Notes: generated from the letters alone by a model not told the origin. Positions 42,134 through 52,990 are shown, numbered from the stretch's first letter. The stretch is DNA of 64,000 nt from Paracerasibacillus soli (GCF_034006335.1 NZ_JAWDIQ010000001.1), one strand, 5' to 3'. Numbers and translations: made by a program.

Positions 42134-42874
42134 ATGGAAAAGGATAACGAAAAAAAAGCGGAAGAACAACCGCAGGAAGAATCACCAAATAATGCATCAT
42201 CTTTAGTAGAAAAAATTCAGCAGCTTGGTCAAACGAACGTACCACAAGCACCTGATTCCAATATTCATGTCTTATCCATTATTGGGCAAGTAGAGGGACA
42301 TATTCAATTACCTCCACAAAATAAAACTACAAAGTATGAGCATCTTTTACCACAACTAATAGCGATAGAACAAAATCCAAAAATAGAAGGATTAATTATC
42401 TTACTTAATACAGTTGGGGGAGACGTGGAAGCGGGATTAGCATTAGCTGAAATGATTGCTTCTATGTCAAAACCAACCGTCTCCATTGTGCTTGGAGGTG
42501 GACACTCAATTGGTGTACCTATTGCAGTTGCATCAAATTACAGTTATATTGTACCGACAGCTACGATGACAATTTACCCAATTCGTTTAACTGGATTAGT
42601 AATTGGTGTACCGCAAACATTTGAATACTTAGAAAAAATGCAGGATAGAGTTATCCAGTTTGTTGTATCTCATTCCAATATTAAAGAAGATAAGTTTAAA
42701 GATTTAATGTTTGCAAAAGGTAATTTAACGAGAGACATTGGAACGAACGTTGTTGGGACAGATGCGGTGGAATTTGGGCTGATTGATGAGGTAGGTGGTG
42801 TGAAAGAGGCAATGGAAAAAGTTACAGAATTAATTAATGCAAATAAAGATGGAACAGAGGGGGTTGTGCAATGA
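42134..42874 (+). CDS. tepA: ClpP-like serine protease TepA
   Basis: SDH/ClpP-fold protease (YmfB/TepA) linked to protein export or small acid-soluble protein breakdown. After an acidic N-terminus come HVLSIIGQVEGHIQLP, LNTVGGDVEAGLALAEMI and the nucleophile loop GGGHSIGVPIAVAS. I choose ATG 42134; TTG 42122 is possible but only 2 nt from AAAAGGAG. 246 residues, intact. The stop overlaps the ylzJ start. Confidence 0.9.
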   Translation: MEKDNEKKAEEQPQEESPNNASSLVEKIQQLGQTNVPQAPDSNIHVLSIIGQVEGHIQLPPQNKTTKYEHLLPQLIAIEQNPKIEGLIILLNTVGGDVEAGLALAEMIASMSKPTVSIVLGGGHSIGVPIAVASNYSYIVPTATMTIYPIRLTGLVIGVPQTFEYLEKMQDRVIQFVVSHSNIKEDKFKDLMFAKGNLTRDIGTNVVGTDAVEFGLIDEVGGVKEAMEKVTELINANKDGTEGVVQ

Positions 42875-43076
42875 TTTTGTATACACCTTTATCAGAGTCA
42901 GATATTTTTCCGCAAGATGAAAATGAATTTGGCAAGCGACATTGTGTTTCCCACGGTGGAAAACACTTTATGTGGAAGAACAAGCGGATGGGTCTTTTCA
43001 ACTATTACAGCTATTATCAACCGATCCGAATGACTTTTTAGATCAACAATACAATCCAGGAACAATATTAAAATAA
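42871..43076 (+). CDS. ylzJ: YlzJ-like small protein (one frameshift)
   Basis: A short protein of about 68 residues, recognised by its place between tepA and spoIIIE and by MILYTPLSESDIFPQDENEF at the start and LLSTDPNDFLDQQYNPGTIL at the end. One A is missing near 42968; the uncorrected frame stops early, so it is missed by simple ORF calling. Function unknown. ATG overlaps the tepA stop by 4 bp. Confidence 0.85.
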
Positions 43077-43126
43077 ATTAATCGAGAATAATTTACAATA
43101 TGGTATACTAAGAAGAGACATCAGTC

Positions 43127-43155
43127 ACCCTTGTCAGAATTACGACAAGGGTTTA
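43127..43155 (+). terminator. Hairpin between ylzJ and spoIIIE
   Basis: ACCCTTGTC (43127-43135) and GACAAGGGT (43144-43152) form a perfect stem followed by TTA. It resembles the hairpin after rseP. The remaining 230 bp to spoIIIE are AT-rich, and I see no gene or convincing promoter in them. Confidence 0.6.
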
Positions 43156-43386
43156 TGATTGTTTAAAATAGGAATCTATTACATATTGCTATAAACTATA
43201 TTGATATCACATGTCATATTTAGTGGCTTCAACGGATGCTAGGACGCTCTTTTGCGTGGTAATTTTCCAGCTATCTTCAGAGATAATGAAGGGATTTGCC
43301 GTATGATAAGGGGTTAACAGTAATGGATTATGTAAAACAAATAACCATACATATAAAGAAAGAGGCCGACCTGGAGGTGTTTAAGG

Positions 43387-45675
43387 ATGGCAAGAAAGAG
43401 AAAAAAACGCAAGAAAAAATTGCAACAAAAAATAAAACTAGAGTTGCTCGGGATATTATGTATCTTTTTGGCGATTTTTGGAAGTGGCGCAAGTGCAATA
43501 AGTGAAGGTTTTATTCCAGGTGGATTAGATCATATATTTCGGTTTTTCTTTGGAATATGGTATTTTATCGCATCTATCTTTCTATTGTTTACAGGTATCA
43601 TTCTCGTTGTAAAACGTCGCTACCCTGATTTTACGCATCGGAAAATGATTGGTATTTATATTATCATCGCTGGATTACTACTGTTGACACACATTCAAAC
43701 GTTAGAGAGTTTACTAGTATTAACAAAAGACGTTTCGATTATAAAAACGAGCTGGCAGCACTATTTTGCTTTTGTAAATGGACAAGGTACAGCAGTCCAA
43801 ACCGGTGGTGGAATGGTGGGGGCAATATTACTTGTATTTTGTTACTTTTTATTTTCATCTATTGGTACAAAAATTGTCGCTATATTTTCTATGATTATTG
43901 GTATGATTTTTATTACAGAATTATCAATTGGCGATATATTTATGAAGTTAAGTAAAATAGGTAATCAAGTTTATGCAAAGGTAGTAGAAAAGTTGAAACA
44001 GTGGAAAACAGATAAATTGAAGGCTGAGGAACCACAAATTGATGTAACGTATCCAACTGATCATCAGGTACCACCACCTATTGAAGCGGAACTGGAGCCC
44101 ATTATCCAAGACTTTACAGATACTGCATATACTACACATGATGCTAATATGAGTGATGAGCCGAAACAACAACGAACTGAACATCAGCTGAAGAACTAGT
44201 TCATGATGAAGTAGAATCAATGGCGATGGCTGAAACGGAAAATTATGAATACATATTACCATCACCACAATTACTAGCTGAGCCAGTTGTAAACACACAA
44301 CAGCAGGAAAATCTCAGCTTCAAGCTACTGTAAAGAAGTTAGAACGTACATTTCAAAGTTTTGGCGTACGGGCGAGAGTGACAAAAGTTCATGTAGGACC
44401 AGCCGTTACAAAATATGAAATATATCCTGAAGCAGGTGTAAAGGTTAGCAGGATTGTTAATTTGCATGATGATTTAGCACTTGCTTTAGCTGCAAAGGAT
44501 TTGCGCATTGAAGCACCAATACCCGGGAAATCGGCAGTCGGTATTGAAGTACCAAATAAAGAAGTCGCGATGGTATCTTTACGTGAAGTAATAGATAATA
44601 TATCTGGAAATCATCAGTCCAAGTTACTCGTTGCGCTTGGTCGTGATATTTCAGGAGATGCTGTTGTTGCGGAATTAAATAAAATGCCCCACTTGTTAAT
44701 TGCGGGTGCAACGGGTAGTGGGAAAAGTGTATGTGTCAATGGCATTATTACGACAATATTAATGCGCGCTAAACCCCATGAAGTAAAAATGATGATGATT
44801 GACCGAAAAAAGTGGAGCTAAATGTTTATAATGGTATTCCCCATTTATTAGCGCCTGTTGTTACCGATCCAAAGAAAGCATCACGAGCATTAAAAAAAGT
44901 AGTGTCTGAAATGGAACGTAGGTATGATTTGTTCTCAGAAACAGGTACAAGGAATATTGAGGGCTATAATGAATATGTCAGCAAACATAATCAAATTACC
45001 GATGACGAACAACCTAACCTTCCATATATTGTTGTAATTGTGGACGAGCTTGCAGATTTAATGATGGTTGCATCAAGCGATGTGGAAGATGCAATTACAA
45101 GATTGGCACAAATGGCGCGTGCTGCTGGTATTCATCTTATTATTGCAACACAACGCCCATCTGTAGATGTAATAACTGGTGTCATTAAAGCGAATATACC
45201 TTCAAGGATTGCTTTTAGTGTATCTTCACAGACTGATTCACGTACAATTTTAGATGCTGGTGGAGCTGAAAAATTACTTGGACGTGGTGATATGCTCTTT
45301 ATGCCTGTAGGTTTTTCAAAGCCTGTTCGTGTGCAAGGTGCATTCTTATCTGATGATGAAGTTGAGCGTATTGTACATCATTGCATTGAACAACAAAAGG
45401 CTTCCTACCAGGAGGAAATGATACCAGAAGATCATGATGAAGTACTGGAGGAAGTGGATGATGAAATTTATGATGATGCTGTGCAACTCGTAATTGAAAT
45501 GCAAAGTGCGAGTGTATCGATGTTACAGCGTAGATTTCGAATTGGATATACACGAGCTGCACGTTTAATTGATGCTATGGAAGATAGAGGAATCGTTGGT
45601 CCATATGAAGGTAGCAAACCACGCACAGTATTAATATCCCAAAAACCAGAAGAATTAACAGTGAATGAGGGATGA
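43387..45675 (+). CDS. spoIIIE: DNA translocase SpoIIIE/FtsK (three frameshifts)
   Basis: Membrane-anchored DNA pump that moves chromosome through the sporulation septum. A basic N-terminus (MARKRKKRKKKLQQK) and four membrane helices (about residues 18-170) are followed by a variable linker, the alpha/beta motor with Walker A GATGSGKSVCVNG and Walker B VIVDELADLMM, and the C-terminal winged-helix gamma domain (VSMLQRRFRIGYTRAARLID). Bases are missing near 44180, 44310 and 44803 (C, in MMIDPKKVELN). About 764 residues. ATG 43387 follows GGAGGTGTTT. Confidence 0.93.
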
Positions 45676-45729
45676 AAAGTAGAGAATTAAATTTTTTGTT
45701 TGAACCATGCTATATTAATAAATACTCAG

Positions 45730-45774
45730 CAGTTGTAACGTGCATAATTTCAATGTCGCAACTGCCTTTTTTTG
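45730..45774 (+). terminator. Terminator after spoIIIE
   Basis: GCAGTTG (45730-45736) pairs with CAACTGC (45760-45766) around a 23-nt loop, followed by seven T. Confidence 0.75.
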
Positions 45775-45878
45775 GTCAATAATCGACATGTTTTGTCACA
45801 AAGTATGAAAGAACTTAAAAAAAATGTAGAAACCTATTTATTTATCTGCTTAAGAATGATATATTTAAAATGGAAATG

Positions 45879-45890
45879 TCAGAGGTCTGA
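45879..45890 (+). promoter_or_regulatory. Inverted repeat upstream of the GntR gene
   Basis: TCAGA-GG-TCTGA is a perfect inverted repeat about 30 bp before the GntR-family gene, the size and place of a possible autoregulatory operator. I do not find the same sequence before the transporter operon. Confidence 0.35.
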
Positions 45891-45920
45891 TCTTTTAAAG
45901 AAAGCGGCAAGGGGGACGTT

Positions 45921-46644
45921 ATGTCTATAAAGGCTGATTCTCGCCACTTATATTTACAAGTAATTGATAAATTAAAAATGGATATTGAAAACGGTAAATA
46001 TCAGGCAAAGGAAAAGTTACCGTCAGAATTTCTTTTATCCAAACAATTAGGCGTTTCTCGGCAACATTAAGAGAGGCATTGCGTATTCTAGAAGAGGAAA
46101 ATATTGTTGTTAGAAGGCATGGGGTTGGTACTTTTGTGAATCCTAAACCTATTTTTTCTTCCGGAATGAGCAATTACGTAGTGTTACATATATGATTGAG
46201 GAATCTGGAAAAGTGGCTGGATCTCAATATTTATCTACGGAAGTTTATCAACCGACAACAGAGGAAATAAACTCTTTTGCACCCGTTAAAATTAATGAAA
46301 TTGTAAAAATAGAACGTGTCCGGACAGCAAATGGTGAGCCGGTAGTTTTTTGTATTGATAAATTACCATCTGGTATTATTCCAATCGAGTTGCTACATAA
46401 AGAGGACTCGTTGTTTAAACTTATCGAAACATATTCTCATAAACGTGTTGCCTATGCGGTTACATACATAGAACCAATTTCATATCACAATCGTATTTAT
46501 AATATTTTAAACTGTAGCTCAGACCAGGCAATGTTGTTATTAAGACAAATGCATTATACAAGTAACGATGAACCTGTCTTGTATTCAGCTAATTATTTTC
46601 GTTCTGATATATTTAGTTTTCATGTGCTACGAAAAAGAATGTAA
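45921..46644 (+). CDS. ymfC: GntR-family (HutC subfamily) transcriptional regulator (two frameshifts)
   Basis: Winged-helix repressor with N-terminal HTH (KLPSEFLLSKQLGVSRATLREALRILEEE after correction) and a C-terminal UTRA ligand domain (VKIERVRTANGEPVVFC, PIELLHKEDSLFKLI). A G is missing near 46061 and a T near 46163. ATG 45921 follows AAGGGGG. The B. subtilis counterpart at this locus is YmfC. It stands directly before a nucleoside-type ABC transporter operon and may regulate it; that is inference from adjacency. Confidence 0.88.
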
Positions 46645-46746
46645 GGGGTTGCATTCATTTGAGGGGGTGATGCAAAAATATAATTGGACGTGCAATGCTA
46701 ATGGTAGCAAACTATATTTTAATTTAAAAACAGGGAGGTAATTTAG

Positions 46747-47850
46747 TTGAAAAAGAAATTTACATTATTAACAGTCATCCTTTTAACTTTAGGTTTAGTT
46801 CTTGCTGCTTGTGGTAGCGGTGATACAAAAAAAGGATCTGATGAAGGTAAATCTGGAGATGCAGATAAAAAATCTGATACAGATTTTAAAGTAGCAATGG
46901 TTACAGACATAGGTGGAGTAGACGATAAGTCATTTAACCAATCTGCTTGGGAAGGTTTACAAGCATGGGGTGATGAACATGGTGGAGAAAAGGGCGAAAA
47001 TTATAATTATGCACAATCAAATGCAAAATCTGATTACATGCCTAACCTTACACGTTTAATCCGTGATGATTATGATTTGATATTTGGTATTGGTTTTGAA
47101 TTACTTGAAGATTTAACAAAGGTTGCGAAACAATATCCTGATAACCATTTTGCAATTGTTGACGATGTTATTGAGGAGCCAAACGTTGCAAGTATTACAT
47201 TTAAAGAGCATCAGGGTTCATTCTTAGTTGGTGTTGCGGCTGCAATGAAAACTAAAACAAACAAAGTTGGGTTTGTTGGTGGAATTGATTCTCCGCTAAT
47301 TAATAAGTTTGAGTCAGGCTTCATTGCAGGTGTTAAATCTGTAAATCCTGATATTGATGTAGATGTTCAATATGCTGAATCTTTTGGTGCAGCAGACAAA
47401 GGTAAAGTTATTGCAAAAGATATGTATAACAAAGGCGTAGATATCATCTACCATGCAGCAGGTGGAACTGGTAACGGTGTATTTAACGAAGCGAAAGACA
47501 TTAAACAAAATGACCCTGATAAAGAAATTTGGGTAATTGGTGTTGACCGTGACCAACATGATGAAGGACAAATTGGCGACCATAACATTACATTAACTTC
47601 AATGGTAAAACGAGTTGATGTAGCTGTACAGGACGTTGCAAACCAAGCAGTTAAAGGTTCACATCATGGTGGTGACCACTTAGAGTATGGTCTTGAAGAA
47701 GATGCTATTTCTGTAGCAACTACAAATAAAGAAGCAATGAGTCAAGACATTATTGATGCTGTTGAGGATTATCAAAAGAAAATTCTTGCAGGCGAAATTG
47801 ATGTACCTAAAACTCGTGACGAAACGGAGCAATTTTTGAAAAACCTTTAA
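46747..47850 (+). CDS. BMP-family lipoprotein, nucleoside ABC transporter binding protein
   Basis: Substrate-binding lipoprotein of the BMP/Med family, like NupN (YufN) of B. subtilis, which binds guanosine. A signal peptide ends in the lipobox VLAAC with Cys22 as lipid anchor; a Gly/Lys/Asp-rich linker follows, then VAMVTDIGGVDDKSFNQSAW, GFVGGIDSPLINKFESGF and VIGVDRDQHDEG. 367 residues, intact. The start is TTG 46747 after GGGAGG. It is the first gene of a four-gene transporter operon. Confidence 0.92.
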   Translation: MKKKFTLLTVILLTLGLVLAACGSGDTKKGSDEGKSGDADKKSDTDFKVAMVTDIGGVDDKSFNQSAWEGLQAWGDEHGGEKGENYNYAQSNAKSDYMPNLTRLIRDDYDLIFGIGFELLEDLTKVAKQYPDNHFAIVDDVIEEPNVASITFKEHQGSFLVGVAAAMKTKTNKVGFVGGIDSPLINKFESGFIAGVKSVNPDIDVDVQYAESFGAADKGKVIAKDMYNKGVDIIYHAAGGTGNGVFNEAKDIKQNDPDKEIWVIGVDRDQHDEGQIGDHNITLTSMVKRVDVAVQDVANQAVKGSHHGGDHLEYGLEEDAISVATTNKEAMSQDIIDAVEDYQKKILAGEIDVPKTRDETEQFLKNL

Positions 47851-47857
47851 AAAATAG

Positions 47858-47890
47858 TTGGAAAAGGCTGTACATATCAGCCTTTTCCAA
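47858..47890 (+). terminator. Hairpin after the binding-protein gene
   Basis: TTGGAAAAGGCTG (47858-47870) and CAGCCTTTTCCAA (47878-47890) form a perfect 13-bp stem without a T run. Such hairpins after binding-protein genes often stabilise the upstream mRNA and reduce read-through, allowing more lipoprotein than ATPase. Confidence 0.7.
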
Positions 47891-48006
47891 AGTTTAAATT
47901 TCTCAATTGAAGAGGATAAATTGATTATCTTTTTCACTTGGTAAATTTAATACTTTATATTAAATAAAAAAAGTAAAAACTTCTTTATAAGAGGGGTGAT
48001 TGACAG

Positions 48007-49541
48007 ATGAAATCTGAATACGTTATTGAAATGTTGAACATTCGCAAAGAATTTCCGGGGATTGTAGCGAATGACAACATAACGGTTCAATTAAGAAAAG
48101 GTGAGATTCACGCTTTATTAGGAGAAAATGGGGCCGGAAAATCCACATTAATGAACGTGCTATTTGGGCTTTATCAGCCAGAAGCAGGGGAAATTAAGGT
48201 GAAAGGGAAACAGGTTGAAATTACAAATCCTAATATTGCTAATGACTTAGGTATTGGAATGGTTCATCAACACTTTATGTTAGTCGAACCATTTACAGTT
48301 ACACAAAATATCATTTTAGGTAGCGAACCAAAAACAAAAACCGGAACAATTAATATAAAGAAAGCAGAAAAGGAAATACAAAAACTATCTGATCAATATG
48401 GCTTAAAAGTTGATCCAAGAGCAAAAATTCGCGATATATCTGTAGGTATGCAGCAACGTGTAGAAATATTAAAAACATTGTATCGCGGAGCTGAAGTATT
48501 AATATTTGACGAACCAACAGCCGTATTAACACCGCAGGAAATTGCTGAATTAATGGAAATTATGCGTTCCCTTGTAAAAGAAGGAAAATCTATTATTTTA
48601 ATCACGCATAAATTAAAAGAAATTATGGAAGCGGCAGATAGATGTACGGTCATTCGAAAAGGAAAGGGAATTGGCACAGTAGAAGTAGCAAATACAAATC
48701 CGAATGAATTGGCCTCTTTAATGGTTGGTAGAGAGGTTAGCTTTAAGACAGATAAAAAACCTGCTCAACCAAAAGATGTTGTTGTTAAAATTGAAGACTT
48801 ACGGGTGAAAGATTCCCGAAAAGTTGATCTAGTAAAAGGCTTAAGTCTTGAGTTACGGGCTGGCGAAATTGTTGGTATTGCGGGAATTGACGGGAATGGT
48901 CAAACTGAGTTAATCGAAGCAATTACTGGGCTAAGAAAGGCAGAGGCAGGAAAAGTATTACTAAATGGAAAAGATATTACGAATCTTACGCCACGAAAAA
49001 TTACGGAGAGCGGTGTAGGGCATATTCCGCAGGATCGGCATAAATTTGGTTTAGTCCTTGACTATTCAATTGGAGAAAATATCGTTCTACAAACGTATTA
49101 TCAGGCGCCTTTTTCGAAACACAAAATATTAGATTATAAGAAAATATATAGTAAGGCAAACGAAATAATCAAGGAGTATGATGTGCGTACCCCAACTGAA
49201 TTTACGAAGGCCCGTGCTTTATCAGGTGGAAATCAACAAAAGGCAATTATTGGACGCGAAATAGATCGGTCTCCTGATTTATTAATAGCCGCCCAGCCAA
49301 CAAGAGGACTAGACGTTGGTGCAATAGAATTTATTCATAAAAAGCTAATTGAAGAAAGAGATAAAGGACGTGCGGTATTGCTTATTTCATTTGAACTCGA
49401 TGAAATATTAGATGTTAGTGATCGAATTGCCGTTATGTTTGATGGGCAAATCGTTGCAGATCTAAAACAGAAGATACCAATGAGCAAGAACTAGGATTGC
49501 TTATGGCAGGAAGTAAAGCACAAAAGGCGGGTGAAGTATGA
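48007..49541 (+). CDS. Nucleoside ABC transporter ATPase, two nucleotide-binding domains (one frameshift)
   Basis: Double ATPase of the carbohydrate/nucleoside uptake class (NupO-like). The first domain has GENGAGKSTLMN, SVGMQQRVEILK and LIFDEPT. The second has the degenerate P-loop GIDGNGQTELIE, LSGGNQQKAIIGREI and LIAAQPTRGLDVG, as is usual for this subfamily. One A is missing near 49463; the restored end is KTEDTNEQELGLLMAGSKAQ and the stop at 49541 overlaps the next gene by 4 bp. About 511 residues. Confidence 0.93.
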
Positions 49542-50601
49542 TGACATCATCCAATAATCGGTTATTCGGGATTTTAGTGCCTGTTATATCAGTCATACTT
49601 GGACTAATAGCTGGAGCAATTATTATGTTAGTTTCTGGCCATAATCCAATCACTGGTTACCAAGCATTATGGCGTGGTGCGTTTGGAGATGCTTATGCAA
49701 TGGGGAAACAATTAGAAGAACTACACCATATATCTTATCTGGACTTGCAATTGCTTTTGCTTTTCGAGCTAATTTATTTAATATTGGTGCCGAAGGTCAA
49801 GTAATTGTAGGTTGGTTAGCCGCAGTCTGGGTAGGTATGACCGTTGAAGCACCTATGATCATTCATTTACCACTTGCGTTAATTGCTGCAATGATTGCTG
49901 GTGCGTTTTGGGGATTTATCCCAGGGATTTTAAAAGCTAAGCTAGGAGTTCATGAAGTAATCGTAACAATTATGTTGAATTATGTTGCATTGTATTCTAC
50001 AAATGCTATCATACGTGATGTATTAACGGACCATAAAACAACAACAGACGATATTCATAGCACGGCTTCATTAGCCTCTGAATGGTTACAAAGTATAACT
50101 TATTTTTCTCGTGTTCATTATGGAATTATTATTGCTTTAATAGCCGCAGTTATTGTTTGGTTTCTCATCGAGCGAACGTCATTGGGTTATGAAATTAAAT
50201 CAGTCGGATATAATCAACACGCCTCAAAGTATGCCGGAATGAATGTTAGTAAAAATATTATTCTTGCTATGATAATTGCGGGTGCTCTTGCAGGTTTAGG
50301 CGGAGCTATGGAAGGACTAGGCACATATGGTAACATATCGGTTATGTCTGGTAATACAAACATTGGCTTTGATGGAATTGCCGTTGCGCTACTTGGTGCA
50401 AATACCCCGTTTGGAGTGGTGCTTGCTGCATTTTTATTTGGTGCTTTAAAAGAAGGTGCAGGAGAAATGCCTACAGGAGCAGGTGTTCCTACGGAGCTTG
50501 TTGATATTATTATTGCATTGATTATATTCTTTGTAGCATCTAGCTACATCATTCGATGGTTTTTACTTCGTTTTTCGAAGGGGGAAATAAATAATGATTG
50601 A
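49538..50601 (+). CDS. Nucleoside ABC transporter permease, first subunit (one frameshift)
   Basis: BPD_transp_2-type permease (NupP-like) with about eight to ten membrane helices. RANLFNIGAEGQVIVGWL, GFIPGILKAKLGVHEVIVTIMLN and GLGGAMEGLGTYG are typical. One G is missing near 49703, where YAMGETIRRTTPYILSGL should be read. About 354 residues. It overlaps both neighbours by a few bases. Confidence 0.92.
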
Positions 50602-51547
50602 TATTTTACAATCAATTATCCCGACCACTTTATTCTTTTCAGCACCTCTGATATTTACAGCACTTGGTGGAGTGTTCAGTGAGCGATCTGGTGTTGTTAA
50701 CATTGGATTAGAAGGTTTAATGGTAATGGGGGCATTTGTTGGGATTGTTTTTAACCTTACTTTTGCTGATGTTCTAGGTGCGTGGACACCTTGGGTATCC
50801 ATATTAGTTGCAACGATTGTAGGGGCACTCTTTTCAATTATTCACGCTGTTGCGTCTATATCGTTTCGGGCAGATCAAGTTGTAAGTGGTGTTGCGATAA
50901 ACTTCCTAGCATTGGGCTTGGGTGTCTTTCTAACAAAACAATGGTATGGAAAAGGGCAAACTGATATGGTTTCCCAACCATTTTATACAAAAAGTATAAA
51001 AGGACTTTCAGATATACCTGTTATCGGTCCAATGTTCTTTGATGGTATTTATTTAACCTCATACTTAGCAATTATTGTAGCTTTCATAGCTTGGTTTGTA
51101 TTATACAAAACACCGTTTGGTCTTCGTTTAAGAGCAGTAGGGGAACACCCAATGGCTGCAGATACAAATGGCATTAACGTTTATAAAATGCGTTATATTG
51201 CAGTTATTATCTCAGGTGCATTAGGTGGTCTAGGTGGTTCTGTATTTGCTTTAACAATTGTGGACAATTTCTCGCACTCCACAATTGTTGGACAAGGTTT
51301 TATGGCCCTTGCTGCAGTAATTTTTGGTAAATGGCATCCTTTAGGAGCAATGGGTGCAGCGTTGTTTTTTGGCTTTGCACAAAGTTTAAGTGTAGTAAGT
51401 GCAAGTATTCCCTTTTTACAAGGTGTTCCACCGATATTCTTGCTTATTGCACCGTATGTGTTAACTATTTTGGCGTTAGCAGGATTTATCGGTCGTGCGG
51501 AAGCGCCGGCTGCTAATGGTGATCCATATATTAAAGGTGGCCGTTAA
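50594..51547 (+). CDS. Nucleoside ABC transporter permease, second subunit
   Basis: Second BPD_transp_2 permease (NupQ-like), 317 residues, intact. SERSGVVNIGLEGLMVMGAF, GTPFG-like KTPFGLRLRAVGEHP and SGALGGLGGSVFAL are diagnostic. ATG 50594 overlaps the previous gene by 8 bp. It ends the transporter operon, followed by a strong terminator. Confidence 0.94.
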   Translation: MIDILQSIIPTTLFFSAPLIFTALGGVFSERSGVVNIGLEGLMVMGAFVGIVFNLTFADVLGAWTPWVSILVATIVGALFSIIHAVASISFRADQVVSGVAINFLALGLGVFLTKQWYGKGQTDMVSQPFYTKSIKGLSDIPVIGPMFFDGIYLTSYLAIIVAFIAWFVLYKTPFGLRLRAVGEHPMAADTNGINVYKMRYIAVIISGALGGLGGSVFALTIVDNFSHSTIVGQGFMALAAVIFGKWHPLGAMGAALFFGFAQSLSVVSASIPFLQGVPPIFLLIAPYVLTILALAGFIGRAEAPAANGDPYIKGGR

Positions 51548-51557
51548 GAAGTGTAAA

Positions 51558-51590
51558 ACAAAGCGACATGCAATTTGCATGTCGCTTTGT
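51558..51590 (+). terminator. Terminator of the transporter operon
   Basis: ACAAAGCGACATGCAA (51558-51573) and TTGCATGTCGCTTTGT (51575-51590) form a 16-bp perfect stem. The natural downstream sequence has been separated by the insertion sequence, whose left target repeat (51584-51591) overlaps the 3' arm. Confidence 0.8.
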
Positions 51591-51591
51591 T
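51584..51591 (+). repeat. Target-site duplication, left copy
   Basis: GCTTTGTT directly precedes the left end of the insertion sequence and is repeated exactly at 53121-53128 after its right end. Eight bp is the normal duplication size for ISL3-family elements. Confidence 0.9.
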
Positions 51592-51652
51592 GGCTCTTTG
51601 TCAAATAGTGTTGGTGGCTGAATTAAGGTCGCTAAAATATTAATGATTCGGG

Positions 51653-51697
51653 ATCTGTTTATCCTGCCACTTAAGCGGCAGGATAAACAGATTCTTT
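51653..51697 (+). terminator. Strong hairpin at the transposase 3' end
   Basis: ATCTGTTTATCCTGCC (51653-51668) and GGCAGGATAAACAGAT (51677-51692) form a perfect 16-bp stem followed by TCTTTTT on the + strand. It overlaps the last transposase codons. It would stop transcription entering the element from the left. Confidence 0.8.
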
Positions 51698-52990
51698 TTG
51701 TTGGCTTATAATTGCTTTTAACTTGAAATGAAGCATAATTCTACTTTTAAAGTTATTAAAGTTTCGATAGCCGTATGCAACTCGATTTAATACTTTGATT
51801 TTATTATTAATACCTTCAATTCGCCCATTACTGTATGGATATGATAGACTATTCTCTATAAAAGGTAAGTGTTTTTTTAGTGTTTTTACGCTTGTTCTCA
51901 TATAGCGAGAAACTGTGTTTAAGTTAACTGTCGACAATATATTTTCGAATGCCTTAAAATCCTTTTCCTTGATACTTTCCAATAATGATTGATAAAGATT
52001 GTAGTTCACTTTTAGATTGGCATCATAACTTAATAATTCTTCTACTACATTAACTTCTAGACGTTGCCCAAACAGCCTATAGTACTTGTATTCGGTATAA
52101 GATAAATCCCCTTTGTATTTCAATAATAGTCGCCAGTATCTTTTTAAACGGCGGTATTTTTTCATATCTTCCCCATTTGATGTTCGGAGGGAATTCATCA
52201 CACGCACGCGTGTCATATTCATTGCACGACTAATTAATTGAACTAGGTGAAAACGGTCAATAATAATTTTTGCTTGTGGAAAAACTTCTTGGATGACATT
52301 CACATATCCCGCATTCATATCAATGGTGACAGTTTCTACTTTTTTTAAATCCCGTCTTTGATAGTTGGCAATAAAGTGATTTTTAATGGTATGGCTATCA
52401 CGACGATCTAAAATATCGAGGATATCCCCATTCTCTCCATTAACATATTCAAAAGCCATTTGCCCCTTTGCATATTTAAACTCATCAAACGATAAATGTT
52501 TCGGTAAAGCATGATAGTATGGCTCATATTTTTTAGCTTCTGTCGTTATGATACGTTGGACTGTTGTGGTTGAAACCGAACAGTCTTTGGCAATATCAGT
52601 TAGTGATTGTGCATCGGTTGATTTTATAAGTACTTTAGCTCTTGTATGATATGAAATAAAGCAGTGTTCTTTAACGATTGATGTACGTGCAATAAAAGAA
52701 GCATTACAAGCTTTACAGAAAAATCGCTGTTTCTTTAAGTTTAAAAACGTTGGATAGATACCAGACATTGGTAAGGTAATACGTGATGTTTTCGTGCCAT
52801 TTTTATAAACGGTATAATTTTCATTCTTAACCCCACAACACTCACAATGTGTGGGCGTATAGGTAAGTTTGGCTGAAATAAACTTAGCCAATATTCCTTG
52901 ATGTTTCTTAATTTGAATAGAATCTTCTTCAATCGTGATGTTTTTATCTTGTATATCGAGTAAAATTTTCATATTATTAGAGTAAGACAA
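51671..52990 (-). CDS. ISL3-family transposase
   Basis: 439-residue transposase. An N-terminal zinc-ribbon-like region (CECCGVKNENY, RFFCKACNASF) is followed by a helix-turn-helix (SLTDIAKDCSVSTTTVQRII) and the DDE-type catalytic domain: SFDEFKYAKGQMAF, TIDMNAGYVNVIQEVFP, IIIDRFHLVQLISRAMN and near the end SNGRIEGINNKIKVLNRVAYGYRNF. Intact, unlike many genes here. The ATG at 52990 is close to the right inverted repeat, leaving about 105 bp for a promoter and the upstream hairpin. Confidence 0.94.
   Translation of the reverse strand: MSYSNNMKILLDIQDKNITIEEDSIQIKKHQGILAKFISAKLTYTPTHCECCGVKNENYTVYKNGTKTSRITLPMSGIYPTFLNLKKQRFFCKACNASFIARTSIVKEHCFISYHTRAKVLIKSTDAQSLTDIAKDCSVSTTTVQRIITTEAKKYEPYYHALPKHLSFDEFKYAKGQMAFEYVNGENGDILDILDRRDSHTIKNHFIANYQRRDLKKVETVTIDMNAGYVNVIQEVFPQAKIIIDRFHLVQLISRAMNMTRVRVMNSLRTSNGEDMKKYRRLKRYWRLLLKYKGDLSYTEYKYYRLFGQRLEVNVVEELLSYDANLKVNYNLYQSLLESIKEKDFKAFENILSTVNLNTVSRYMRTSVKTLKKHLPFIENSLSYPYSNGRIEGINNKIKVLNRVAYGYRNFNNFKSRIMLHFKLKAIISQQKESVYPAA

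Noticed and set aside
43323..43505. Short frame starting at ATG 43323 before spoIIIE
   Set aside because: It overlaps the spoIIIE start in another frame and its composition is that of a shadow frame.
44457..44711. Minus-strand frame inside spoIIIE
   Set aside because: Antisense of the motor domain with no start signals.
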